A stretch of DNA of 30,948 bases, taken from positions 1-30,948 of the forward strand of contig DATNQF010000117.1 in assembly GCA_036702855.1 (NCBI GenBank), read 5' to 3'. This DNA is from JACVSF01 sp036702855 (GTDB lineage Bacteria; Cyanobacteriota; Cyanobacteriia; Phormidesmidales; Phormidesmidaceae). The translations under genes were made by a program, and so were the position numbers. Below are positions 8,231 to 16,547 of this stretch, piece after piece (the stretch's first letter is position 1; each line of letters starts with the position of its first letter). The notes beneath the pieces were generated by a model. That model was not told the DNA's origin. It saw nothing but the letters and a program-made list of their open reading frames with translations, and ran no database searches.

Positions 8231-9880
8231 GTGCCCATGTCTTCATCCGAGTTTCTTTGCCTGCGTCTAGCGGTCGTCCGTTTGGCCACAACTGAGCCGA
8301 ATCACTACGCTATTTGGGTCGTGCAGAGTCCGTTTCCGGGGGGATACAATCACCATGACCGCATCTTGGATGAACGGCTCACTCAAATTTGGCAAAGCTG
8401 GCAGGAGTTTTTTTCACTGCGGGGATTACCTCAGGTGCCCCATGTGCCCTCGGCGTATGTCCCTCAGTTTTTGTTGGAAGAGAGCCTAAATGCTGTCATC
8501 CCGCCCAGCGAGAATACAGGTAACTACACTAGTCGCTTGATGCAGGGGTTGGCGGTAGCGTTGCACCAATGGTTGTTTAGCGGTCCCATCGAGCAAAGTC
8601 TTGAACGGAGCTTGGGCATAGCGATGGGGCAAACTCGTCCCTTGCACGTTCGACTAGAAGTACGGGATCCGGACTTGATCAATCTGCCGTGGGAAATTAT
8701 GCAGCCCCAGCCGGGACGGCCTGCTATTGCCCTAGGCCAGCAAATGCTGTTTAGCCGAACCACCAGCGCTGTTGATCCGCTGCCGCCGCTGGAGTTAGAT
8801 GAAAGCCTTCGGATCTTGCTGGTGCTGGGCAGCGACGAAGGCCCCAGCGAAAGTGAAACACCGAATACAGTGAACCGGACGCCTGTACTGCGGCTCCATG
8901 AAGAGGCTCGGGCACTGAAGGAACTGCTGGAGCAGGGCACCTCGGGAATTGGTCGTCGCGGAATGGAAAAGGTGCTCTGCCAAGTGCATACGCTAGTAGA
9001 ACCCGATCCGGCGACAGTCATTCGCGAGCTTGAGACTCGCCGCTACAACATCTTTTTCTATGCAGGGCATGGTGTACCTGCCCCCGATGGAGGTCTGCTC
9101 TTTTTGCAGCCAGACGCGCCCTTAAACGGAACAGAACTGGCTCAGGTATTGACCCGCTGTCGCGTTAAGCTGGCTGTTTTTAATACCTGCTGGGGGGCCC
9201 AACCTGACCAGCGCAATCAGGCTACCATTCCTCGCAGTAGCTTGGCGGAGGTGTTGTTGCACCATGGCGTACCTGCTGTCCTAGCTATGCGCGACTCGAT
9301 CGCCGACGAGGAAGCACTGAGCTTCATTCAGGTCTTTGCGCAGTCGCTGGCAGAAAATCATCCGGTCGAACAGGCAGTTGCGATCGCACGTCAACACCTA
9401 CTAACCCTTTACCGCTTTAATCACTCTGCCTGGACGCTCCCTGTCCTCTATATGCATCCGGACTTTGATGGCGTCATTCTAGAGCCGCCCCGACGAGACG
9501 TAACGCGACTTCCGGGGGAAGAGAGCAAGCTTAGGCGCATGGCAGTCATTCGTTCTGTGGAAGATCCCAGCAAGATCTGGCCTATCTATGGAGGGGTGAT
9601 GCAAGTAGGGCGTTTACCTGATAATGACTTGGTGATTGCTGAACCTTGGGTGTCGGGGCAACATGCGGAGATTTTCTGCCGCAATGTTTTAGTTGGCAAC
9701 CAAACTCAGCCAACCTATTTCCTAAAAGACTTCTCGCGCTTTGGGACCTATTGCTACCAGCATGGCAATTGGCAGCACGTCCACCGTCAGGAAGTTCCCC
9801 TGAACCTAGGCACTCAGCTCTGTTTCGGCAGTCCTGAAGGACGGCTTTTGGAGTTCATTTTGGAAGGAGGCGGAGTCTAA
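8231..9880 (+). CDS. CHAT-domain (caspase-like) protein with C-terminal FHA domain
   Basis: Residues ~1-200 are an N-terminal region without a recognised fold, ~200-425 a CHAT domain and ~435-540 an FHA domain. CHAT proteins are clan CD cysteine proteases related to caspases and separase; the dyad is visible as His280 in FYAGHG and Cys320 in FNTCWG. The FHA domain, which binds phosphothreonine peptides, has VGRLPDND (Gly460, Arg461), Ser475-x-x-His478 and a following FSRFGTY segment. No signal peptide or membrane helix, so it should be cytoplasmic. It starts 54 nt after the PP2C gene; GTG at 8231 and ATG at 8237 are both possible and neither has a good ribosome site. Protease activity and phospho-dependent regulation are predictions from the conserved residues. 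Confidence 0.9.
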   Translation: MPMSSSEFLCLRLAVVRLATTEPNHYAIWVVQSPFPGGYNHHDRILDERLTQIWQSWQEFFSLRGLPQVPHVPSAYVPQFLLEESLNAVIPPSENTGNYTSRLMQGLAVALHQWLFSGPIEQSLERSLGIAMGQTRPLHVRLEVRDPDLINLPWEIMQPQPGRPAIALGQQMLFSRTTSAVDPLPPLELDESLRILLVLGSDEGPSESETPNTVNRTPVLRLHEEARALKELLEQGTSGIGRRGMEKVLCQVHTLVEPDPATVIRELETRRYNIFFYAGHGVPAPDGGLLFLQPDAPLNGTELAQVLTRCRVKLAVFNTCWGAQPDQRNQATIPRSSLAEVLLHHGVPAVLAMRDSIADEEALSFIQVFAQSLAENHPVEQAVAIARQHLLTLYRFNHSAWTLPVLYMHPDFDGVILEPPRRDVTRLPGEESKLRRMAVIRSVEDPSKIWPIYGGVMQVGRLPDNDLVIAEPWVSGQHAEIFCRNVLVGNQTQPTYFLKDFSRFGTYCYQHGNWQHVHRQEVPLNLGTQLCFGSPEGRLLEFILEGGGV

Positions 9881-10024
9881 GGACTTCCCCCAGCCAACAA
9901 TTTAGAGTAAATATACCTACGTAATAAGACGTAACTTAATTTCCTTGTGCGGAATGGGAAATACCCCTTCTGTAGCTATGGGTGTCCGAATCTAAAGCAT
10001 CAGTGCATCTTACAATCACCTGCA

Positions 10025-10627
10025 ATGACTAACGAATCCCGTCCCTCTAACTCTCCCTCTGACAAGCAAATGAACGCCGAACTCGAACTGTTGCACAGCA
10101 TTTTAGACCCTAACCCTTGCTACCCCTGGAATCCCTACACGCCAGAAGGTGAGGACTATTTAGCAGCGTTAGAGGCACAGTGGGATGAATCGGGGACGAC
10201 TGATGCGATCTCAGCGGGATGGCAAGCCCTCTCCACTCAGCTTGACTCGCTGTGGCCTACCCAACCTGTAGACCGAATTGCAGCCCTAGTGAAGGTTCTG
10301 TCCCAGCAATTTTCGGCAGCGATTCCAGAAGATGTGCTGGGCAGCTTAGCCAGACAGGCTATTACCCTCGTCAACAGTGGCCGCCCTTTGATGGAGCAAC
10401 TGGTGCAGTCTGTTCAATGTGTTGTCACGGGTTGGGACACTGAAGATCTCGAAGTGCTAGCCCGTCCGCTTGCCTTCTCTCTCCGAGATGGCCGAGGCGA
10501 TATTTTAAGCTTGTATGTGCGCTCCTCCCATCCGGTGGATTGGGAAACGTTATCAGAACTGGAAAAAGCTCGTTTAAGTTTAGCGATCGCATCCGTTGCC
10601 TTGAGACAAGCTCAAGAGTTGGAATAA
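10025..10627 (+). CDS. Hypothetical protein downstream of the CHAT-FHA gene (200 aa)
   Basis: I do not recognise this family. The product is soluble and acidic, with a polar N-terminus, a motif NPCYPWNPYTPEGEDYL, helices containing IAALVKVLSQQF, then a segment AFSLRDGRGDILSLYVRS that may be a beta hairpin, and an amphipathic C-terminal helix. There is no signal peptide or membrane helix. The frame extends upstream to a GTG at 9947, but the first 26 codons read unlike protein and ATG 10025 is the better start. It follows the CHAT-FHA gene by 144 nt on the same strand and may belong to that cluster as a partner or substrate. Confidence 0.75.
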   Translation: MTNESRPSNSPSDKQMNAELELLHSILDPNPCYPWNPYTPEGEDYLAALEAQWDESGTTDAISAGWQALSTQLDSLWPTQPVDRIAALVKVLSQQFSAAIPEDVLGSLARQAITLVNSGRPLMEQLVQSVQCVVTGWDTEDLEVLARPLAFSLRDGRGDILSLYVRSSHPVDWETLSELEKARLSLAIASVALRQAQELE

Positions 10628-10650
10628 GCTTTTATTCATTATTCATTGGC

Positions 10651-11973
10651 CTATTGCTGCCATTCATTAGAGGCGGCTGGCTTTTCCTCAAGTGGCAGGG
10701 TGGCAGGCAAGGGTTGGTTGGGAACAGCGTTGCCAGGAATTGTAATTTCTTCTTGCGGAGGGGGCGCTAGCCGTTGAATCTGCTCCCTGAAGTAGTCCTG
10801 CCGATGCTGCAAGTGAGTTGCCAGAACCAGCCCTTCTCGAAATGCGTTCACTGCCTGATCGGGTTGACCTAATTGTTCATAGGTCTGCCCAAGCTGGTCG
10901 AAGCTGTCCATTGCCCCATAGCCATCGTAGGACTTTCGCTCTACTAGCAAGCGCTGCTGATAAAGGTACAAGACGTCTTCCAGTCGATTGAGGGAGCGGT
11001 AGAGCCGGGCAAGTTCCTCAATGACTTGACTGGCCACGTCAAACTGCTCCAGCGTAATTGCATTGGTGTAGCTAGCCTGGTAGTACCGAGAGGCCGCATC
11101 TGAATTGTTGAGCACTTCATAGTTACGGGCCATGGCCCGTTGCAGTCCTGGCACAGGATCTCTAAGCGCTTGCGCTTCGTAGAGAGCCATGAGTTCTTGC
11201 TGAGTTGAGATCGCAGGTTCAAACTGTCGCGCCTGCTCATAATTGCGGATTGCCTGCTGTAAATACAGCATCGTTGCGGCTTGCCCCTGCTGGTCTTGCA
11301 CCAGTAGAGCAAGTTGGCGGTAAGTCGTGGCGGCATCTGCGAACTTAAACCATTGACGCTGAAGTTGGCCTACCGACTCTAGATAGAGCAGGTGCCGGAG
11401 AGACTCCCCCTCTGCCAAAGCGAGTTCGGAGAGCTGTTGGTAGATTGCGATCGCATCTTCCGGCGCGCCTAAAATTTCAAACCCAGTAGCCGTCTCTTGC
11501 AGCAACTCTTGATTAAGCGGTTGAGCCGCTTTTATCTGGTCGCGCACAACCCGCAAACGTGCAGTCAAAAGCTGAACCTCTTGGGTTCGGCCTGACGTCC
11601 AAGCTTGTTGTCCCACCCGTTGAATAGCGGTTAGCTCCTGAGATGTACCCAGCAGCCTGCGCAGCCGCACCTCCCGAATCCAAAGATCGAATGCCTCGTC
11701 TGCCTGCCCTAGTTGAAAGAGGTTGGCAGCTTGAGCATTGAGGGCATTTAGGTCGGCCTCTAATTGTGCTTCTTCTAGCGGGCTCAGTGGTCGAGGAATG
11801 GACGGCATCGGCAGCAGGGGATCGCGAGGCCGATCTAATAGAGGATCAGCCAGAAAAGGGTCGCGCACTTCAGGCCGCAGAGCTTGGGCCAGGGAAGCCG
11901 TTGGGTGCAGCAACAGGCAAAGCGCTACGATGCCACTGCCGATCCATTGGTTGATTTGTCGCTGTTGCCTCAT
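10651..11973 (-). CDS. Exported TPR-repeat protein
   Basis: About 440 residues with an N-terminal signal peptide (basic MRQQRQINQW, then a hydrophobic stretch ending in ASLAQA). The mature part is almost entirely helical tetratricopeptide-like repeats; at least six units can be read, for example LGAPEDAIAIYQQLSELA, ARQFEPAISTQQELMALYE, LNRLEDVLYLYQQRL and LGQPDQAVNAFREGLVLA. The end is Pro-rich and disordered. TPR arrays are protein-binding scaffolds, so a periplasmic or envelope assembly role is plausible but unproved. I chose ATG 11973; the frame also allows a GTG at 12003, which would add ten residues before the signal peptide. Divergent from hemC and convergent with the unknown gene before it, only 23 nt apart. 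Confidence 0.85.
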   Translation of the reverse strand: MRQQRQINQWIGSGIVALCLLLHPTASLAQALRPEVRDPFLADPLLDRPRDPLLPMPSIPRPLSPLEEAQLEADLNALNAQAANLFQLGQADEAFDLWIREVRLRRLLGTSQELTAIQRVGQQAWTSGRTQEVQLLTARLRVVRDQIKAAQPLNQELLQETATGFEILGAPEDAIAIYQQLSELALAEGESLRHLLYLESVGQLQRQWFKFADAATTYRQLALLVQDQQGQAATMLYLQQAIRNYEQARQFEPAISTQQELMALYEAQALRDPVPGLQRAMARNYEVLNNSDAASRYYQASYTNAITLEQFDVASQVIEELARLYRSLNRLEDVLYLYQQRLLVERKSYDGYGAMDSFDQLGQTYEQLGQPDQAVNAFREGLVLATHLQHRQDYFREQIQRLAPPPQEEITIPGNAVPNQPLPATLPLEEKPAASNEWQQ

Positions 11974-12170
11974 ACCCCGATCCCGTTGCAAACCGTTACC
12001 CACCGCATTGTTTCCCGATCATAGTTCTTAAGTGTGACAACCCTTTAACATCTGGGGTTCCTGCCCATTTAGCAGCCCGGATTACTGTAACCTAGAGATC
12101 TTGTGTGCTGCGTCCTTTGTCAAAAAGGCTGAAGTTTAGCAACGAACGTTAACGCATCGTCTCGTATCGT

Positions 12171-13148
12171 ATGGTTCTCTCTACCTCGACCGCTGCTTCC
12201 ACCCCGACCCGCACGATTCGCATTGTCTCTCGGAAGAGTCAACTGGCGTTAATCCAAACCCATTGGGTACGCGATGAACTGCAAAAGCATTTCCCCGACT
12301 TCACCTTTGAAGTACAGACAATGGACACCCAAGGCGACAAGGTGCTGGACGTGTCTCTCTCGAAGATCGGCGACAAGGGGCTGTTCACCCAAGAGCTAGA
12401 AGACACTATGCTCCGGGGTGATACAGATTTTGCTGTGCACTCCCTCAAGGATCTGCCCACCCGCTTGCCCCAAGGGCTCATGCTGGGCTGCATCACCGAG
12501 CGGGAAGACCCCGCTGATGCGCTGGTCGTCCATGAAAAGCACAAGGATAAAACCCTGGCGACTCTGCCGGAAGGAGCCGTAATTGGCACCTCTTCGCTGC
12601 GACGCTTGGCCCAACTGCGCCACCACTATCCCCACCTTGCTTTCAAAGACATTCGCGGCAACCTCAATACCCGGTTGAAAAAGCTCGATGACGGCGGCTA
12701 CGATGCCATCATTTTGGCAGCGGCAGGGCTGAACCGGATGGACATGAGCGATCGCATCCACGAGATTCTTCCCTCGGAGATTTCCCTTCACGCTGTAGGC
12801 CAAGGCGCGCTGGGCATTGAATGTCGCGAAGGGGATGAAGAAATTCTCTCCATCCTCAGCGTGCTTTCCCATGCCCCCACGACTGCCCGTTGCCTAGCAG
12901 AGCGAGCCTTTTTGCGGGAGCTAGAAGGCGGTTGCCAGGTGCCCATCGGCGTCAATACCGTACTGGAAGGGGATACCCTGACGCTGACGGGTGTGGTGGC
13001 TAGCCTAGACGGTCAGCGCCTAGTGAAAAACTCAGTCCAGGGTGCGGCAAGTGAAGCCGAAGACCTCGGCACCCGTTTAGCAAAGCAACTCCGAGCCGAA
13101 GGAGCACAGCCCATCCTAGACGAAATTCTAGCCCTCAATCGCGCCTAA
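12171..13148 (+). CDS. hemC: Porphobilinogen deaminase (hydroxymethylbilane synthase)
   Basis: Joins four porphobilinogen units into hydroxymethylbilane, an early shared step of heme, chlorophyll and phycobilin synthesis. The start TIRIVSRKSQLALIQT, the substrate-binding region DTQGDKVLDVSLSKIGDKGLF (residues cut here), the block VHSLKDLPT, the arginine-rich GTSSLRR and the C-terminal ELEGGCQVPIGV with the dipyrromethane-carrying Cys255 are all present. Length of 325 residues is usual. The ATG at 12171 leaves a short Ser/Thr-rich leader before the first strand, common in cyanobacterial homologues. The gene stands alone; no other hem gene is adjacent. Confidence 0.97.
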   Translation: MVLSTSTAASTPTRTIRIVSRKSQLALIQTHWVRDELQKHFPDFTFEVQTMDTQGDKVLDVSLSKIGDKGLFTQELEDTMLRGDTDFAVHSLKDLPTRLPQGLMLGCITEREDPADALVVHEKHKDKTLATLPEGAVIGTSSLRRLAQLRHHYPHLAFKDIRGNLNTRLKKLDDGGYDAIILAAAGLNRMDMSDRIHEILPSEISLHAVGQGALGIECREGDEEILSILSVLSHAPTTARCLAERAFLRELEGGCQVPIGVNTVLEGDTLTLTGVVASLDGQRLVKNSVQGAASEAEDLGTRLAKQLRAEGAQPILDEILALNRA

Positions 13149-13157
13149 CCGCAGACA

Positions 13158-13223
13158 CTTGTACGTAGGCTAAGCCTACGTACGAGGTTGACAAACTAAA
13201 TTTGGAAGAAATCTACCAAATTT
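13158..13223. terminator. Two inverted repeats after hemC, possible terminator
   Basis: The first (13158-13186) has GTACGTAGGCT against AGCCTACGTAC around one base, extendable to 14 bp with one G-U pair. The second (13198-13205 with 13216-13223) is AAATTTGG/CCAAATTT with a 10-nt loop followed by CTCTTTA. A perfect TTGACA (13188-13193) lies between them, without a convincing -10 box. Termination of hemC is the simplest role. Confidence 0.45.
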
Positions 13224-13291
13224 CTCTTTAGGGAGTAGCAAGAAAGGGAAGATGCCTGACACACTTCTCTTCGAGCGACTCCCTTTTTAGC

Positions 13292-14236
13292 ATGGACAAT
13301 TCTAGCCCTGAATCGACGGATGCTTTGGCCCCAAACCCTATTGAACTGACTCCGGCAGTTCTACAACGGGTGCAAGAGGGAGTCGATGCGGCCCGACATC
13401 CAGAGGTGCGCCGACATATTGAGGAAGCTCTGGCGGAAATTGGTGCGATCGCAGAAGGTCAGCAAGACCCAAGAGTCAGCGGATCTTTCCGGCGCTGGGT
13501 GATGCGCCGTCTGCTCAAGGCCCTATTTCGCATTCGGATTGAGTACCCGGAGCGCATTCCGCGAGAGCCAGTGATTTTGACCGGAAACCACTTAGGCCAC
13601 ATCGACCCATTTCTGATTCTGGCTGTAGTGCCGCCCAAGCCCTACTACTACATCCTGGGCGATGCCCGCACCCTATATAACCAAACTTGGAAACGCTGGG
13701 TAATCGGCTGGGCTGGAGGCGTTATTCCCCTAGAGCGCTGGTGGAAGGAAGAAATCGCCGTTATTGCAGCCGCCAAAGCCGGACGGGAGGAGTTGCACCC
13801 CCTGGCAACGTCAATTGAGCAAGACGTGCCCAACGGCAGTTCGATTCAACAGTTGCGGCAAATCGATGAATCTATTCAAGCTATTTTGAAGCGGGGCGAT
13901 TCGATTTTGCTATTTCCCGAAGGCAGGTTGGGGGAGCAGGAAGGACACCTGCACCTGCCGCTAAAGCGAGGCACTGTGATCTATGCCCTACGATCGGGCG
14001 CACCTATCGTACCCGTTGCCCTAATCGGCACCCAGAATTTGTATTTCCGCAAAGTACTGACGCTGCGCTTTGGCGAACCGCTGTACTTGGGTCAGAGCAA
14101 ACGCCCCAAGCGACAGGAGATCGATGCTGCTTTGGCGCAGGTCGAAAAGGCACTAGTAGACTTACTGCCAAAAGACTACCAGGAGCCTGATGGCCCTAAG
14201 CTTTTTCAAGGATGGCTGAATCATCTTTTCTGGTAG
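13292..14236 (+). CDS. PlsC-type 1-acylglycerol-3-phosphate acyltransferase family protein
   Basis: Predicted membrane-associated acyltransferase that would move an acyl group to lysophosphatidate or a related glycerolipid. The family's HX4D motif is present as HLGHID (His100, Asp105), and the substrate-binding motif as FPEGR (208-212), followed by LKRGTVIYALRSGAPIVPVA as in PlsC proteins. At 314 residues it is longer than the minimal enzyme; the extra part is an N-terminal helical region (residues 1-75) and an unusual insert between the two motifs. No long membrane helix is obvious apart from a hydrophobic segment near 110-120. Substrate identity is not determined, and a lysophospholipid or glycolipid acyltransferase is possible. 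The DUF1232 gene follows after 134 nt. Confidence 0.9.
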   Translation: MDNSSPESTDALAPNPIELTPAVLQRVQEGVDAARHPEVRRHIEEALAEIGAIAEGQQDPRVSGSFRRWVMRRLLKALFRIRIEYPERIPREPVILTGNHLGHIDPFLILAVVPPKPYYYILGDARTLYNQTWKRWVIGWAGGVIPLERWWKEEIAVIAAAKAGREELHPLATSIEQDVPNGSSIQQLRQIDESIQAILKRGDSILLFPEGRLGEQEGHLHLPLKRGTVIYALRSGAPIVPVALIGTQNLYFRKVLTLRFGEPLYLGQSKRPKRQEIDAALAQVEKALVDLLPKDYQEPDGPKLFQGWLNHLFW

Positions 14237-14370
14237 TTGGAGCTTGTTTGGTGAGGCAACCGTATTCGGTTGGATCGGTGTAGAAACCGTTGGGCTTCTC
14301 TGGTAAGCCACACCTGTGCTTTGCGCTGCAATTTGTCACGATAAGGGTGTGAAGGTCAGAGGCAACATCA

Positions 14371-14676
14371 ATGAGAAAACGGCTGTTGGGTGAGGCATTT
14401 CATAACTGGTATCGCAACATTATTCGTCATCCTAAATGGCGCTGGTGGGTGTTACTGGGCACCCTGTTTTATCTAATCAGCCCCATTGATATTTCCCCCG
14501 ATTTCATCCCAGCAATTGGTTGGATTGATGATGGCTTAATCGCTACACTGGCTGTCACCGAATTAAGTCAAATTCTGTTAGAAAGCCGCCGTCGTCTCAG
14601 CGACAAAGCAGAGACGGTTCAAGCTGATGAAGTAACTGGAACCGTAATTGACGTCCCTGCGATTACGGTTGGCTAG
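14371..14676 (+). CDS. DUF1232 (YkvA-like) membrane protein
   Basis: A 101-residue protein of the YkvA/DUF1232 family. The hallmark is the block LFYLISPIDISPDFIPAIG followed by WIDDGLIATLAV, which covers a hydrophobic hairpin with Pro-Asp repeats. The N-terminus is basic (HNWYRNIIRHPKWRWW) and probably lies on the membrane surface. The family has no firm function; it occurs across bacteria, often near envelope genes. An AGAGG box lies about 10 nt before the ATG. The next gene starts 70 nt downstream on the same strand, so they probably share a transcript. Confidence 0.9.
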   Translation: MRKRLLGEAFHNWYRNIIRHPKWRWWVLLGTLFYLISPIDISPDFIPAIGWIDDGLIATLAVTELSQILLESRRRLSDKAETVQADEVTGTVIDVPAITVG

Positions 14677-14746
14677 GTCTTTTCTAAATTCGCTTTTTGC
14701 ACACAGTATTTCACCTAAACACTATTCGCCTGAGAGGAGGCTTCCT

Positions 14747-15292
14747 ATGACGACTTCCGTAAAAGAGCAGCTTGGCACCGACTGGCAAAAGACTCAAGCA
14801 GTGAGTGCTCAGCGATTCTCTCGCATTCAAAAAATTGTGAAAGCCGCTGCCTCTGAGGCTTTTTCTGAGTTCAAAATTGGGGCGACAGAAGTACGAGGAC
14901 TCAGCCACAAGACCCTGGCGAACCTGGTGGCTTACTTAAAGGCGCAAGATGCGATCGCATCTCCCCAAGCTACTCCTGCTAGCAGTGTTACTTTGATTGA
15001 AGGTGAAGTCGCTGAAGTGGACGAAAAGGCACTGCCTACCTGGCGACAACTGCTTGTGGAGTTGTTTGGTCTGGCGCGGGAGCGACGAGCTGAGTGGCTG
15101 CAAGTGCTACGGGAGCAGGTCAAGCGTTACCCAAGAAAGCTTGATCAAGACCTGACGGTGGAATACGGCGATCGCTATCAGCGAGTGAAGGACCAGTTCA
15201 AGAAAGCGCAGGCTCGCTATCAATCGGTTACAAGTCCGGTAAAAGCAGAAGCGCCTGCTAAACCTGTTGAGGTTGAAGTTTTAGAAGACTAG
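14747..15292 (+). CDS. Helical hypothetical protein (181 aa)
   Basis: I do not recognise this family. The soluble product has three parts: an N-terminal helical region (about 1-65, with SRIQKIVKAAASEAFSEFKIG), a Ser/Ala/Glu-rich linker (about 70-100), and a strongly charged helical region (LARERRAEWLQVLREQVKRY and onwards) ending in a Pro/Glu/Val-rich tail. The charged part could form a coiled coil or associate with membranes or the neighbouring DUF1232 protein. The start is clear: GAGAGGAGG lies 6 nt before ATG 14747, one of the best ribosome sites in the window; the frame extends upstream to 14648 but without such a site. Confidence 0.8.
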   Translation: MTTSVKEQLGTDWQKTQAVSAQRFSRIQKIVKAAASEAFSEFKIGATEVRGLSHKTLANLVAYLKAQDAIASPQATPASSVTLIEGEVAEVDEKALPTWRQLLVELFGLARERRAEWLQVLREQVKRYPRKLDQDLTVEYGDRYQRVKDQFKKAQARYQSVTSPVKAEAPAKPVEVEVLED

Positions 15293-15358
15293 CCCTTTGA
15301 GCTTAAACAAGGCAGAATTGATGGTTAACTGGTTTTCTTAAACTGGTTTCCTTGAGGG

Positions 15359-15390
15359 AAGGGTGCAGACCAGGTCTGCACCCTTTTTAT
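15359..15390. terminator. Strong intrinsic terminator
   Basis: GGGTGCAGACC (15361-15371) pairs with GGTCTGCACCC (15373-15383), with A-T extension, followed on the plus strand by TTTTT. It ends the DUF1232 gene pair and, being nearly symmetric with AA on its other side, may also stop transcription from the convergent radical SAM gene. Confidence 0.9.
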
Positions 15391-15406
15391 TTACGGCTGA
15401 TCAGCG

Positions 15407-16438
15407 CTAAACCAGTGCCCCCCCGCAGCTCGAACCAGAGCCAGCGGTGCAACCGTAGCAGTAGGGGCGAGTCTGGACTTCTGCTAAAACATCTAAAGAT
15501 CCGGCTTCAATCAGCTTGGCAACGGTTAAGGCCTCTCCACTAGGCAACCGCGAGGGCACGTTCTCCATTTGATTGAAGTCGCAGTCGTAGAGGTTGCCCA
15601 AGTAGTCTACCGAGAGCTGATCTCGACACATCAGGTTCTCAACAGTGCCACCGTTGTAATTTGATTCTAGAAATTGCAGGTAGGGCCAGTACAGGTTGTG
15701 GGATGACAGATAGTTTTTGACCCGACCAATAGGCAGGTTGGTAATCGTAAACAGGTTGTTAAAGACAATTCCGAAGTGCTCTTCTAGATAGGCTTTATAG
15801 TCCTGCTGAAGCTTCTTTTGGTCAGGGGTGAGAGAGAACTTGTCGGTGCGAGGAACTTGGGGGTTGTAGACGAGATCAATTATCAGGGCTGGATCCTGAC
15901 CATAACCTAGGGCATTTAAACGCTTAAGGGCTTCTACAGACGCGTTATACACCCCTGCACCCCGCTGGCGATCGACGTTGTCTTCCAGATAGCAGGGCAT
16001 GGAGGCCACAACACGTAGCTGATGCTGAGCAAAGTAGTCTGGCAAATCTTCAAACCCAGGCTCAAAGAAAATGGTGAGATTAGAGCGCACAATCACCGCT
16101 TTTCCTGTCTGCCGTGCGGCCTCTACAATGGGCCGAAATCCATAGTTCATCTCCGGTGCGCCCCCGGTCAAATCGACTGTTTGAATCTGGGGAAATCGCT
16201 GAATGACTTCAATCAATTGCTCACACACTTCGGGCGACAGTTCCTCAGTGCGCTTGGGGCCAGCTTCCACGTGGCAGTGGGTACAGGCTAGATTACATCG
16301 CCGTCCCAAGTTGATTTGCAATGTGGTGATTGGCTGCTTGGTAAGAGGAGTCTCTAGCTTGGCCGCAAATGGCGTGATGCGCTGAGTTACTGCATTGCCT
16401 GGCGCAGAGGGTTGAGCAGGAGATTGAACCATAGTCAT
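15407..16438 (-). CDS. arsS: Radical SAM / Cys-rich protein, arsenosugar biosynthesis ArsS type
   Basis: Radical S-adenosylmethionine enzyme with the 4Fe-4S motif CNLACTHC (Cys48, Cys52, Cys55), the glycine-rich DLTGGAPE, and the C-terminal Cys-rich domain ending in CYGCTAGSGSSCGG (Cys327, Cys330, Cys338). This pattern, including FNNLFTITNLPIGR and the segment CRDQLSVDYLGNLYDCDFNQ, is the ArsS/DUF3641 family. In the known pathway ArsS adds a 5'-deoxyadenosyl group to methylated arsenic made by ArsM; no arsM gene is in the window. The upstream alpha/beta hydrolase (minus strand, 110 nt away) may share its transcript. Family assignment is strong, arsenic substrate is by homology only. Confidence 0.88.
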   Translation of the reverse strand: MTMVQSPAQPSAPGNAVTQRITPFAAKLETPLTKQPITTLQINLGRRCNLACTHCHVEAGPKRTEELSPEVCEQLIEVIQRFPQIQTVDLTGGAPEMNYGFRPIVEAARQTGKAVIVRSNLTIFFEPGFEDLPDYFAQHQLRVVASMPCYLEDNVDRQRGAGVYNASVEALKRLNALGYGQDPALIIDLVYNPQVPRTDKFSLTPDQKKLQQDYKAYLEEHFGIVFNNLFTITNLPIGRVKNYLSSHNLYWPYLQFLESNYNGGTVENLMCRDQLSVDYLGNLYDCDFNQMENVPSRLPSGEALTVAKLIEAGSLDVLAEVQTRPYCYGCTAGSGSSCGGALV

Positions 16439-16547
16439 TTAGTTTTGGGGAGAGCTTATTCTATTAGACATTACCTGTCTGGGAACGGGCTGAGAGTAAG
16501 CCTTAGGGAAGACAAAGATTCCCTTAAATGGAGTTTGTAGCCCGGTT

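Noticed and set aside
8524..9021. 165-codon open frame antisense to the CHAT-FHA gene
   Set aside because: Ser/Arg-rich composition and complete overlap with a well-supported gene; a shadow frame.
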